A stretch of 64,000 nucleotides of DNA, from NCBI GenBank assembly GCA_040394775.1, contig JBEBRN010000005.1, forward strand, positions 1 through 64,000. The letters are read 5' to 3'. The notes beneath the pieces were generated by a model. It was given only the letters and a program-made list of their open reading frames with translations. It had not been told where the DNA came from and did no database searches. The translations under genes and the position numbers were made by a program. Positions 52,025 through 59,287 of this stretch are shown one piece after another (the stretch's first letter is position 1; the number at the start of each line of letters is the position of its first letter). Source of the stretch: 40-80 sp040394775 (GTDB lineage Bacteria > Bacteroidota > Bacteroidia > Flavobacteriales_D > Crocinitomicaceae).

Positions 52025-52423
52025 ATGGCAAAAAAGAAAATATTTATCAGCTATGACTATAATAATGATAGACATTATAAGAACTTACTTTTAGCATGGG
52101 ACGGAAATAAACAATTTGATTTTTCAATTAAAGATCATTCTGCTGACATTTCCATTAATAGCGTGCGAGCTGCAACAATCAAATCAGTACTTTCAAGATA
52201 TATAAATGAGTGTCCCAGATTTTTAATAATTATTGGCAGTAAAACTCACAAAAGCTCTTGGGTTAATTGGGAAATTGAAAAGGCTCATTCTCTTGGTAAA
52301 AAAATAATAGCAGTTAAAACAAACCGATCAAATATCACTCCGTTAGGCTTATATGGAATCGGAGCAAGTTGGGCAATGTCATTTACTCATTTGGCAATAT
52401 CAAATGCAATAAACAATGCCTAA
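52025..52423 (+). CDS. Second TIR-like protein of the island
   Basis: This is a minimal TIR-like protein of 132 residues: K-I-F-I-S-Y-D-Y at the first strand, F-L-I-I-I-G-S-K-T at the fourth, and the catalytic-type glutamate E83 in S-S-W-V-N-W-E-I-E-K-A-H. This is the same MTH538/ThsB-like branch as the 50497 product but only distantly similar to it and lacking its C-terminal part. The stop lies 8 bases inside the next gene, so it is coupled with the DRHyd-TPR protein. Two different TIR proteins in one Thoeris locus are known to allow recognition of different phages; a similar split could apply here (inference). Confidence 0.83.
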   Translation: MAKKKIFISYDYNNDRHYKNLLLAWDGNKQFDFSIKDHSADISINSVRAATIKSVLSRYINECPRFLIIIGSKTHKSSWVNWEIEKAHSLGKKIIAVKTNRSNITPLGLYGIGASWAMSFTHLAISNAINNA

Positions 52424-53648
52424 TTACATCGATAAAACCTGCTTTGTTATTATGGGCTATGGGCCTAAAAAGGATCATGAAAGCGGAAGAATTTTCGACT
52501 TGGATAAAACTTTTGAAAATCTAATAAAACCCGTTTTTGATAGACTAAAGATTAAATGTTTTAGAGCCAAAGATATTAGACATACAGGAGTAATTGATGT
52601 ACCTATGTATGAATGGATTTTCAAAGCAGATATTGTTGTAGCAGATTTATCAACTTTAAACTCTAATGCGTTATATGAGTTAGGAGTAAGACATGCACTC
52701 AAACCTTCAACAACAATTGTAATTTCAGAAAACGAATGCAAGTATCCTTTTGATATAAATCACACTGTCATTGAGTTATATGAACATTTAGGTACAGACA
52801 TTGGAGTAAGTGAAGCAAAACGATTTAAAAGAGAACTTAAGAAAAAGATTCAATTAATACTTGAAAACGAAAGAAATGATAGCCCAGTCTATACCTATTT
52901 ACCTAATTTAATTCCACCAAGATTAGAAGATAATTCTACACCTAAACTCATAGAGCGAAAAAATACTGAACCAACACTTTCTGAATTAATACAAGATGCG
53001 GAAAGTGCTAAGAATAATAATGAATTTAAGATTGCGCAAGAACTATATAAAATTTGTTTAAGATTTGAGAAAAACAATCGTTTTCTGATTCAAAGACTTG
53101 CTCTAGTCACTTATAAGTCTAAAAGTCCAAACACATTACAAGCTTTACATAATGCAAATAATATACTTGAACAACTTAATCCAGAAGAAACTACAGATAT
53201 TGAAACATTAGGACTATCAGGTGCAATTAATAAACGTCTTTTTGAAGAAACAAAAGAAATCGAATTTCTTCATAAGGCAATAAAATACTACGAAAAAGGA
53301 TTTTACATTAACAATGATTATTACAATGGAATCAACTTAGCATTTCTTTTTAATGTACTTTCAAAGGAAGTAATCGATAAAAAGGTTTCTGACAGTTATT
53401 TTATACAAGCAGTAATTATTAGAGAAAGAGTTATTGGAATCTGTGAAAAATTAATTGCTGATGAAAGTTTTGAAACTAGAGAAGATAAACATTGGATTTA
53501 CCAAAGTATGGCACAGGCTTATTTAGGTAATAAACAAGAAAAAAAGATCAAAAACATTGAATCTAAAATCAATAAATATTCAGAAAGTAAATTTGATTTA
53601 GATACATTTAAAGAACAAAATGAAAAATTACTAGTATTAATTAAATGA
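52416..53648 (+). CDS. DRHyd (deoxyribosyltransferase-like) plus TPR protein
   Basis: This is a 410-residue soluble protein. Residues 1-150 match the nucleoside 2-deoxyribosyltransferase-like fold that predicted conflict systems use as DRHyd: C-F-V-I-M-G-Y-G near the start, F-R-A-K-D-I-R-H-T-G-V near 50, and V-V-A-D-L-S-T-L-N-S-N-A-L-Y-E88-L-G with the catalytic-type glutamate. Residues 185-400 are helical repeats of tetratricopeptide type, resembling the TRAF-binding/TPR-S region of ASK-type MAP3 kinases. It overlaps the second TIR gene by 8 bases and its stop overlaps the next ATG. It may hydrolyse a nucleotide or nucleoside product, or act as a TPR sensor controlling the TIR enzymes. Domain calls rest on motifs, and activity is untested. 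Confidence 0.78.
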   Translation: MPNYIDKTCFVIMGYGPKKDHESGRIFDLDKTFENLIKPVFDRLKIKCFRAKDIRHTGVIDVPMYEWIFKADIVVADLSTLNSNALYELGVRHALKPSTTIVISENECKYPFDINHTVIELYEHLGTDIGVSEAKRFKRELKKKIQLILENERNDSPVYTYLPNLIPPRLEDNSTPKLIERKNTEPTLSELIQDAESAKNNNEFKIAQELYKICLRFEKNNRFLIQRLALVTYKSKSPNTLQALHNANNILEQLNPEETTDIETLGLSGAINKRLFEETKEIEFLHKAIKYYEKGFYINNDYYNGINLAFLFNVLSKEVIDKKVSDSYFIQAVIIRERVIGICEKLIADESFETREDKHWIYQSMAQAYLGNKQEKKIKNIESKINKYSESKFDLDTFKEQNEKLLVLIK

Positions 53649-53944
53649 AAAAGCTAACACTCACAATCCTTCTATTCACTGGTTTCTTCTTAACCAGTTA
53701 CTCACAAGAAACAGTAAAGGAAAAAAAACAACCTTTAGAAGTTTATCAAGTTGGATCATCAAAAATCGTAGTGTGGGAAAACGTTAACGCAGACGGGACA
53801 ACTTGGAAAGTTTTTAAAGTAGAAAAGAATTATCAGACAAAAGAAGGGGAATCGAAAACAACGAGTTACTTCAATAAAGAAGAACTTATTGAACTTAAAT
53901 CTGCCATTGAAAAAGCAATTGCAGAAGAAAGTAAAAACGATTAA
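53645..53944 (+). CDS. Small secreted protein with PC4-like pattern, coupled to the DRHyd-TPR gene
   Basis: This 99-residue protein has a signal peptide (K-K-L-T-L-T-I-L-L-F..., cleavage after S-Y-S-Q near residue 21). The mature part has a short beta pattern (S-K-I-V-V-W-E-N, then T-W-K-V-F-K-V-E-K-N-Y) and a C-terminal helix (E-L-I-E-L-K-S-A-I-E-K-A-I), reminiscent of the PC4/YdbC fold seen in small Bacteroidota proteins. Its ATG overlaps the stop of the DRHyd-TPR gene (ATGA), so it is translated with the island although it is exported. Whether it belongs to the system or merely fused to its 3' end is unknown. It ends in an acidic tail. Confidence 0.7.
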   Translation: MKKLTLTILLFTGFFLTSYSQETVKEKKQPLEVYQVGSSKIVVWENVNADGTTWKVFKVEKNYQTKEGESKTTSYFNKEELIELKSAIEKAIAEESKND

Positions 53945-54008
53945 AAAAAATACTACTACCACGTTATTATATAATTAGTTAGCTTTTAATAGTTAGAAAA
54001 TTTGGAAT

Positions 54009-54614
54009 ATGAATATAATAGAAGAAGAGGCAAAAGAATTTTATAAAGACGATTTCTTAAATAGAGGAGAATATATTAGTCTAGAAAGTTTAAAGTCAAT
54101 TTTAACCACAAAACTATACAACTTTAATAAAGATAGAGATAGACTTGATTTTTTAAAAATATTACGAATTAAAACTTATCAAGATAAAGAAGAACATATG
54201 AAAACTTGTTCAGGTTGTGATTATGATAAAAACAGCAGTATTGGATTATTTGTTATTGATCAAGAAATTGATTCAATTAATGAATATTATAACTTTGAAC
54301 CAAAAAAAGCAGATTCATTTACCATTGAAGAAGAATCAATCATACATAGTAAACTAAATGATATTTTAGAAAAACTTACAAAACTTGATAAACTTGACAA
54401 TCTTGAAAAACAAGATTATGGACAAGAGATTATCTTCAATGAAATTGAAGAACTAAAAAATCATTTTAATATTGGAAAAAAGAATTGGTTCCAATTATTA
54501 AAAGGAAAGCTCATTGACCTAACTTTGACAAAAGTCTTAAATGAAACAATTGTAAAAGAAATTTACAACACTTTGAGCGAAGGATTTGACCAAGCAATAA
54601 AAATGATTAATTAA
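54009..54614 (+). CDS. Uncharacterised helical protein at the end of the island
   Basis: I do not recognise this 201-residue protein. It is charged and helical with no signal peptide or membrane segment. The first half contains C-S-G-C-D near residue 63 (one C-x2-C pair). The second half carries a leucine-rich heptad stretch (L-N-D-I-L-E-K-L-T-K-L-D-K-L) and a C-terminal part (G-K-K-N-W-F-Q-L-L-K-G-K-L-I-D) of a kind I have seen in uncharacterised Bacteroidota accessory proteins. It starts 64 bases after the small secreted protein and shares the low GC of the island, so it may be a late gene of the same unit or a separate cargo gene. Confidence 0.65.
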   Translation: MNIIEEEAKEFYKDDFLNRGEYISLESLKSILTTKLYNFNKDRDRLDFLKILRIKTYQDKEEHMKTCSGCDYDKNSSIGLFVIDQEIDSINEYYNFEPKKADSFTIEEESIIHSKLNDILEKLTKLDKLDNLEKQDYGQEIIFNEIEELKNHFNIGKKNWFQLLKGKLIDLTLTKVLNETIVKEIYNTLSEGFDQAIKMIN

Positions 54615-54700
54615 ATTCGTATCACTACTTATAGTATTAGCAACTCCATAGTTTCTACTCATAGAAAAATTTAAAAAGTAATCACAATAAAACCAACCCC

Positions 54701-55105
54701 ATGAAAAAAATCTTCTTCTCTCTCCTACTCCTAACCGCTACATTTGGCTTTTCACAAACGATTCAGAACAGCAGTTACAGCACCACTGGTTATATCAAAT
54801 CCGACGGCACGATTCAAAATAGCAGTTACTCCACGGTCGGCTATATCAAAAGTGATGGTACGATTCAAAACAGTAGTTATTCCACCATTGGGCATATCAA
54901 AAGCGATGGCACCATTCAGAACAGCAGTTATTCCACGGTAGGTTACGTCAAAGCAGACGGCACCGTTCAGAATAGTAGTTACTCGACTATTGGGCATATC
55001 AAAGACGATGGCACGATTCAGAATAGTAGTTATTCAACGATTGGACATGCGAATGGCGTGAAGAAGGAATGGGCAGCTGTGATGTTTTTCTTTTTTAAAA
55101 TGTAG
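54701..55105 (+). CDS. Secreted repeat protein, 5-fold beta-flower type
   Basis: This 134-residue secreted protein has a signal peptide (cleavage after G-F-S-Q near residue 19) followed by six tandem 17-residue repeats of the form I-Q-N-S-S-Y-S-T-x-G-x-I-K-x-D-G-T (residues 21-122) and a hydrophobic tail ending F-F-F-F-K-M. The repeats are nearly identical in protein and DNA. This matches the small Bacteroidota family named 5-fold beta-flower protein, predicted to form a closed ring of short strands. No enzymatic role is known. It has no T9SS domain. The C-terminal aromatic tail is odd for a soluble secreted protein and may hold it at the membrane. Confidence 0.78.
   Translation: MKKIFFSLLLLTATFGFSQTIQNSSYSTTGYIKSDGTIQNSSYSTVGYIKSDGTIQNSSYSTIGHIKSDGTIQNSSYSTVGYVKADGTVQNSSYSTIGHIKDDGTIQNSSYSTIGHANGVKKEWAAVMFFFFKM
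54761..55066 (+). repeat. Six tandem 51-base coding repeats
   Basis: Six 51-base units encode the 17-residue repeat of the beta-flower protein. Most differ only at synonymous or single positions, with the last unit diverging at its end. Their near identity implies recent expansion or ongoing gene conversion. Confidence 0.85.
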
Positions 55106-55108
55106 AAT

Positions 55109-55590
55109 TTTCACTTTCTTTTTCTCCGGGAAAAGAAACAATCCAGACAGTTTCGTCTGAACGTCACCCGATTTTTCTTTGTTTGAAATTGGTGTGAAAT
55201 ATTATATTTTTCTTTTTCTCTTTTTACTTTTTGTCAGTCAAAAAGTAAAAAAAACCACGTCGCCGAATTTTTCTTCGCTTAAAAATGGTGTAAAAGACGA
55301 CCTTTTCGGTGATTTCCTTGTTCCACTGCGGAACTTCCTCAAGGTGCCCGTCTTTTCCTGCCATTTTTTACACTCTAAAAATATTCCGATTCTACATCGG
55401 AACAGGTCGCGACATCCTAATCTCACATTGGAATGGAATAAACGAGAAACTTTAAAATCTCATTTTTATTTAGTGAAATAGAGAGTGGATTTTTACACTC
55501 TAAAATATTTACGAAATCCTAATCTCACGTTCGGTGCGGATTTTCGAGAACTTATTATTTCTGATTTTAAGCTAGTGAAAGATAGTGACT
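55109..55590. repeat. Region of decayed tandem intergenic repeats
   Basis: No gene is supported here. Two pairs of imperfect direct repeats are visible. One pair (about 55109-55205 and 55206-55310) shares a pyrimidine-rich lead, a short hairpin (TACTTTTTG pairing with CAAAAAGTA at 55225-55247 in the second copy) and a CCGA-T-rich-GGTGT segment. The second pair (55365-55485 and 55489-55590) shares TTTTTACACTCTAAAA and ATCCTAATCTCAC with a common tail. These look like remnants of an intergenic repeat family. Confidence 0.55.
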
Positions 55591-55685
55591 TTTTTAAAAA
55601 AAACCTCTTAAGTGACATTAGTCACCTTAGGTACCAAATGAAGTCAGTAATTTGGTCTCAAAATAATCACTTAAAAACAAATAAC

Positions 55686-56402
55686 ATGGAAGATATTCAA
55701 GTACAAGAAACATTCAGTATGCCAAGAATTGGTGATGCTGCGCCGGAGTTTAAAGCGGTAACGACACAAGGAGATATTAACTTTCCTTCAGATTATAAAG
55801 GTAATTGGGTTATTCTTTTCAGTCACCCAGCTGACTTCACACCAGTTTGTACATCGGAGTTTATGACGTTCGCATCAATGGAAGAGAAGTTCGCAGAAGC
55901 GAATTGTAAATTAGTCGGTCTTTCGATAGATGGATTATATAGCCACATTGCTTGGTTGCGTACAATCAAGGAGAAGATTGAGTACAAAGGGATGAAAAAC
56001 GTAGAGGTGAATTTCCCATTAATTGAAGATATTAAAATGGATGTTGCCAAGAAATATGGCATGCTTCAACCAAACGAAGATACGACAAAAGCAGTGAGAG
56101 CAGTATTCTTCATCGATCCAAAAGGAATCGTAAGAGCGGTCATCTATTATCCATTGAGTTTAGGAAGAAACTTTGACGAATTATACAGAGTTATTATTGC
56201 ATTACAAGCAGCGGATGAATTTGGTGTGGCGACTCCTGCTGATTGGTATCCAGGTGACGATGTTATCGTTGGAACTGCTAACTCTTGCGGAACAGCTAAA
56301 GCTAGAATGGAAGATAGCGATATCGAATGTAAAGACTGGTTCTTCTGCACAAAAAAACTAGATAAAGATACGGTCTTAAATAAGATTTTAAAGAAGAAAT
56401 AA
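55686..56402 (+). CDS. Peroxiredoxin, Prx6/1-Cys type
   Basis: This is a thiol peroxidase of 238 residues that reduces hydrogen peroxide and organic peroxides in the cytoplasm. The peroxidatic cysteine lies in H-P-A-D-F-T-P-V-C-T-S-E-F near residue 50, with the conserved arginine in K-A-V-R-A-V-F. The long C-terminal arm carries E-C-K-D-W-F-F-C, the two-cysteine end seen in archaeal-type Prx6 enzymes, so it may resolve as a 2-Cys enzyme. The frame is open from 55485, but the extra 67 residues show no homology to the family and run through degenerate repeat DNA, so the ATG at 55686 is used. A clear terminator follows. Confidence 0.93.
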   Translation: MEDIQVQETFSMPRIGDAAPEFKAVTTQGDINFPSDYKGNWVILFSHPADFTPVCTSEFMTFASMEEKFAEANCKLVGLSIDGLYSHIAWLRTIKEKIEYKGMKNVEVNFPLIEDIKMDVAKKYGMLQPNEDTTKAVRAVFFIDPKGIVRAVIYYPLSLGRNFDELYRVIIALQAADEFGVATPADWYPGDDVIVGTANSCGTAKARMEDSDIECKDWFFCTKKLDKDTVLNKILKKK

Positions 56403-56427
56403 AAGGTAAACCTTTTCACTGAAGGGA

Positions 56428-56475
56428 AAAGAGCGAATATTCGGGTTGTGAGACACGTTGTTCGCTCTTTTTTTT
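56428..56475 (+). terminator. Rho-independent terminator after the peroxiredoxin gene
   Basis: The stem AAAGAGCGAA (56428-56437) pairs with TTCGCTCTTT (56461-56470) and runs into a T tract, 25 bases past the stop codon. Confidence 0.75.
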
Positions 56476-56546
56476 TAGGGGTCTGACCGAAGGATGAAAA
56501 GTCCAGCGGTGCTATAGGTCTTGATATTTTCATTTATTTGAAATTT

Positions 56547-56616
56547 CCTTTGTGTTCTTTGTGCCTTCACTTCGACAAGTGCTCAGTGCATCGCTTTGCG
56601 AACTCTGCGGTTAAAA
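56547..56616 (-). repeat. Composite intergenic repeat (CTTTGTG...CTCAG...CTGCGGTTAAA)
   Basis: Read on the minus strand, this element starts TTTAACCGCAGAG and ends in CACAAAG units, as the element at 39211-39251 does. A CTTCGACAAGTGCTCAG piece of the second repeat type is embedded in it. The rest of the 364-base gap holds the peroxiredoxin terminator and the next promoter, nothing else. Confidence 0.5.
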
Positions 56617-56739
56617 ACAGTAGTTCACTTTTAATTACCCCGAATTCGGTATAATTAGATTTAAAATTTGAATGACTTCCCTTCCCTTTAAATAACTCCT
56701 AAATCTATTTTTTAGATAAAAGACTAAAAAATAAAGTTG

Positions 56740-56747
56740 TACTTTTG
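56740..56747 (+). promoter_or_regulatory. -7 promoter box TACTTTTG before the PNGase F-like gene
   Basis: TACTTTTG fits TAnnTTTG and ends 20 bases before the ATG at 56767, giving a short leader of about 14 bases. No clear -33 element. Confidence 0.4.
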
Positions 56748-56766
56748 AAACATCGAAATCAACAAT

Positions 56767-58752
56767 ATGAAAAAAATTTTATACATCGCTCTTTTAAGTT
56801 TAGGGTTTAACACGATTGCAACTGCTGCTCCTGGAGATACAACTTGGGTACAAGCGAATCAAGTGAACCTCGATTATTACAACAACTTCGACGATACCGT
56901 TGCTTTTCCAGATGGAAGTGTGACATACCGTAAGATATTGATGGTGTTCACTTTGGGGCAATACAACTGTCCTTCCGGTTCTCAATACTGTCACCAATGG
57001 GATTATGCTGTTCAGAATTACTTAATGACACCCCATGGTGATACGTTGGAATTAAGTCGTTTGATTACGCCGTATGCAAATTCGGGTTGGTCGCGGTTTG
57101 GTAGTTCTTGGAAACAACCTTACGTTTTCGAAGTGACCGATTTTGCAGCGTTATTGAAAGATACAGCCACTGTTCGGATTCATTATTCGGGGTATTCGGG
57201 TGGTTTTACGGCAAACATCAAATTTGCATTCATCGAAGGAACACCAGACCGAACAGTTACTGGTTTTGACAAATTGTACGACTTTTCACATTCATATGGA
57301 GATGCTAACAATCCCATTAATGATGCTTTTACGACAGCAAACTTAACTGCTCCTGCGAATACTGAAAGTGCAACTTTACGCTATATTGTTACCGGTCATG
57401 GAAGTGATGATAACGGTTGTTGTGAATTTGACAATCATTATTACAAAGTGAATTTGAATGGAAATACGATTGCTCAGAAAGATGTCTGGAGAGATAACTG
57501 TGGTGTAAATGAATTATATCCTCAAGGTGGAACCTGGATTTATAACCGTGCCAATTGGTGCCCAGGAGCTTCTGTTCTTCCAATTGATCATACATTAACA
57601 GGCGTTTCTGCAAACGATAATTACACGGTTAACATTCAATATGCTCCTTACACAGGAAGTGGTGCTATCGGAAGTTATACGTCTAGTGCGACTATTTTCT
57701 ATCACGGCGCTTTCAACAAAACATTGGATGCTTCTATCAATGATATTATGGCGCCGACAAACGACCCGAACTATTACCGTCAAAATCCAACGGGAAGTAA
57801 ACCACAAATTTTAGTGCATAATTCTGGAAGTACACCGATTTCTAGTATTGAATTCAAGTACAGCATTCAGGATTCAACAGAACATACCTACACTTGGAAT
57901 GGAACGATTGCACCACTAGAAGAAGTAACAATTGAGTTACCTGTTTTACAGGAATTGGTTAATATGTCGATGGCAAACGCTTCAGGAAATTTCAATTTCA
58001 ATGTAGAGATAGTTACTGTAAATGGTCAAGCAGACGAAGATGCCACCAACAACCGTTTTTCTTCTAATTTCAAAGCGGCACCTTTATGGCCAAGTGATAT
58101 CATTGTTTCACTCAAAACAGGAAATTTAGAAGAACAAAATGGCAGTGTTTTCATCGGCAACCCAAATCAGAAATGGATGATTACAAACATGAATGGTGAT
58201 ATTGTTGCGTTGAAAGATGGAACGAGTGCAGACACACAATACATTGACACGATTGGTTTACCAGCAGCAGGAATTTACAAATTAACAATTTCGAGCGGTA
58301 ACAATATGGGATTACATTGGTGGCCGTATGATAATAGCGCAGGTGTTAAAGCAGGAGCTTTTTCAGTGAAGAAGTTGAATGGCAGTAAAATTCCGATGAA
58401 AAACTATGCTTATTCTGGAACAGCACGCGATGATTGGGGTTCAGAATACAGCACATATTTCTCTGTCAATGCAGCAGGAACTTACGTTGGTGTTAAAAAT
58501 GCTACTATTGACTCAAAACTAAACGTTTACCCCAATCCAGCACAAGATATTTTAAACGTGGAAGTAAATGAAACATTTGCACAACCTTCTACGATTAAGT
58601 TAGTAAATACCTTAGGTCAAGTTGTTTACAGTACAACAAGCCAAGAGCAATTAACACAAATCAATACATCGAAGTTATCGAATGGTGTTTATACGCTTTT
58701 GATTTCAAATGGTGCTGGTACGAAGACCAAGAAAGTGATTATTAATAAGTAA
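56767..58752 (+). CDS. PNGase F-like secreted protein with T9SS sorting domain
   Basis: This 661-residue secreted protein has a signal peptide (to about residue 20) and two peptide-N-glycosidase F-like jelly-roll domains. The first (about 25-180) has C-H-Q-W-D79-Y matching the catalytic aspartate region and E-L-S-R-L-I-T-P-Y. The second (about 185-320) has G-H-G-S-D-D-N-G-C-C-E-F-D-N-H-Y and G-T-W-I-Y-N-R-A-N-W-C-P-G, the PNGase F hallmark. It may release N-glycans from glycoproteins. A T9SS type A domain closes the protein (V-Y-P-N-P near residue 582, G-V-Y-T-L-L-I-S at the end). It is a single gene with its own promoter and terminator. Enzyme activity is probable but not certain, as family members include non-catalytic proteins. 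Confidence 0.85.
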   Translation: MKKILYIALLSLGFNTIATAAPGDTTWVQANQVNLDYYNNFDDTVAFPDGSVTYRKILMVFTLGQYNCPSGSQYCHQWDYAVQNYLMTPHGDTLELSRLITPYANSGWSRFGSSWKQPYVFEVTDFAALLKDTATVRIHYSGYSGGFTANIKFAFIEGTPDRTVTGFDKLYDFSHSYGDANNPINDAFTTANLTAPANTESATLRYIVTGHGSDDNGCCEFDNHYYKVNLNGNTIAQKDVWRDNCGVNELYPQGGTWIYNRANWCPGASVLPIDHTLTGVSANDNYTVNIQYAPYTGSGAIGSYTSSATIFYHGAFNKTLDASINDIMAPTNDPNYYRQNPTGSKPQILVHNSGSTPISSIEFKYSIQDSTEHTYTWNGTIAPLEEVTIELPVLQELVNMSMANASGNFNFNVEIVTVNGQADEDATNNRFSSNFKAAPLWPSDIIVSLKTGNLEEQNGSVFIGNPNQKWMITNMNGDIVALKDGTSADTQYIDTIGLPAAGIYKLTISSGNNMGLHWWPYDNSAGVKAGAFSVKKLNGSKIPMKNYAYSGTARDDWGSEYSTYFSVNAAGTYVGVKNATIDSKLNVYPNPAQDILNVEVNETFAQPSTIKLVNTLGQVVYSTTSQEQLTQINTSKLSNGVYTLLISNGAGTKTKKVIINK

Positions 58753-58758
58753 TCGTTC

Positions 58759-58788
58759 CCGTTCCCTTCGGCTCCGCTCAGGGAACGG
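58759..58788. repeat. GC-rich palindrome CCGTTCCCT-N12-AGGGAACGG
   Basis: A perfect nine-base stem with a 12-base loop (TCGGCTCCGCTC) directly follows the PNGase F-like gene. The loop recalls the CTTCG/CGCTCAG intergenic repeats at 47649 and 56567. It could act as an RNA stabiliser at the 3' end. Confidence 0.5.
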
Positions 58789-58807
58789 AAAGGAACAAAT
58801 TAAATTG

Positions 58808-58839
58808 AACCCTCATTAATTATTTAGTGAGGGTTTTTT
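58808..58839 (+). terminator. Rho-independent terminator of the PNGase F-like gene
   Basis: The stem AACCCTCA pairs with TGAGGGTT, followed by a T tract, about 55 bases after the stop codon. Confidence 0.75.
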
Positions 58840-59287
58840 GTGAGCTCATCTCACGGTTGTACTATTTAACTTACTCTCCATCTATAAAATTTCTGATCCA
58901 TTTTAATTCTCACAAAAAGTGGAGTTTTCGAAGAATCTATTCGAAAATGTTAAATCCTTTTGTTTAAAATCATCAAAACGAGTGTCAAATTCGTGAAATG
59001 ACACAGTAAAAGAGATTTTATTATCATAAATAGCACCATATTCTCTCTTATAAAACAAAAATAAAGCATTTTAAACTGTGCATTGAGTAGTGGACAACTA
59101 GTAGTTATAAAATTTAAAATACTGATTATCAATTAAATAATATTTAATTATTGCAATATACTCAAGATTGAGTATTGTGTGAATCATGGAAATAGCGTTG
59201 TTTTGTGCTAGATAAGATTTAGTAAAACTCAATTTAAAATTATCAAAAAATATGGTAATCATTAATCAATTAAATGCTAGATTAATA
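58840..59287 (+). other. Intergenic region before the SBBP-repeat gene
   Basis: About 450 AT-rich bases without a supported gene. The one notable structure is an inverted repeat GTGTCA-N11-TGACAC at 58982-59004, which could be an operator. I see no clear TAnnTTTG box close to the downstream ATG. Confidence 0.4.

Noticed and set aside
49916..54614. Integrase, transposase or tRNA attachment site at the defence island
   Set aside because: I looked at both flanks and saw none; horizontal origin rests on composition and gene content only.
54752..54997. Frames on both strands across the beta-flower repeats
   Set aside because: Repeat DNA stays open in several frames; only the frame with the signal peptide matches a known family.
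55179..55481. 100-codon plus-strand and 62-codon minus-strand frames in the repeat region
   Set aside because: They cover decayed intergenic repeats and show no signal peptide, domain or start context.
55485..55685. N-terminal extension of the peroxiredoxin frame
   Set aside because: These 67 codons lie in degenerate repeat DNA and match nothing in the peroxiredoxin family, which starts at 55686.
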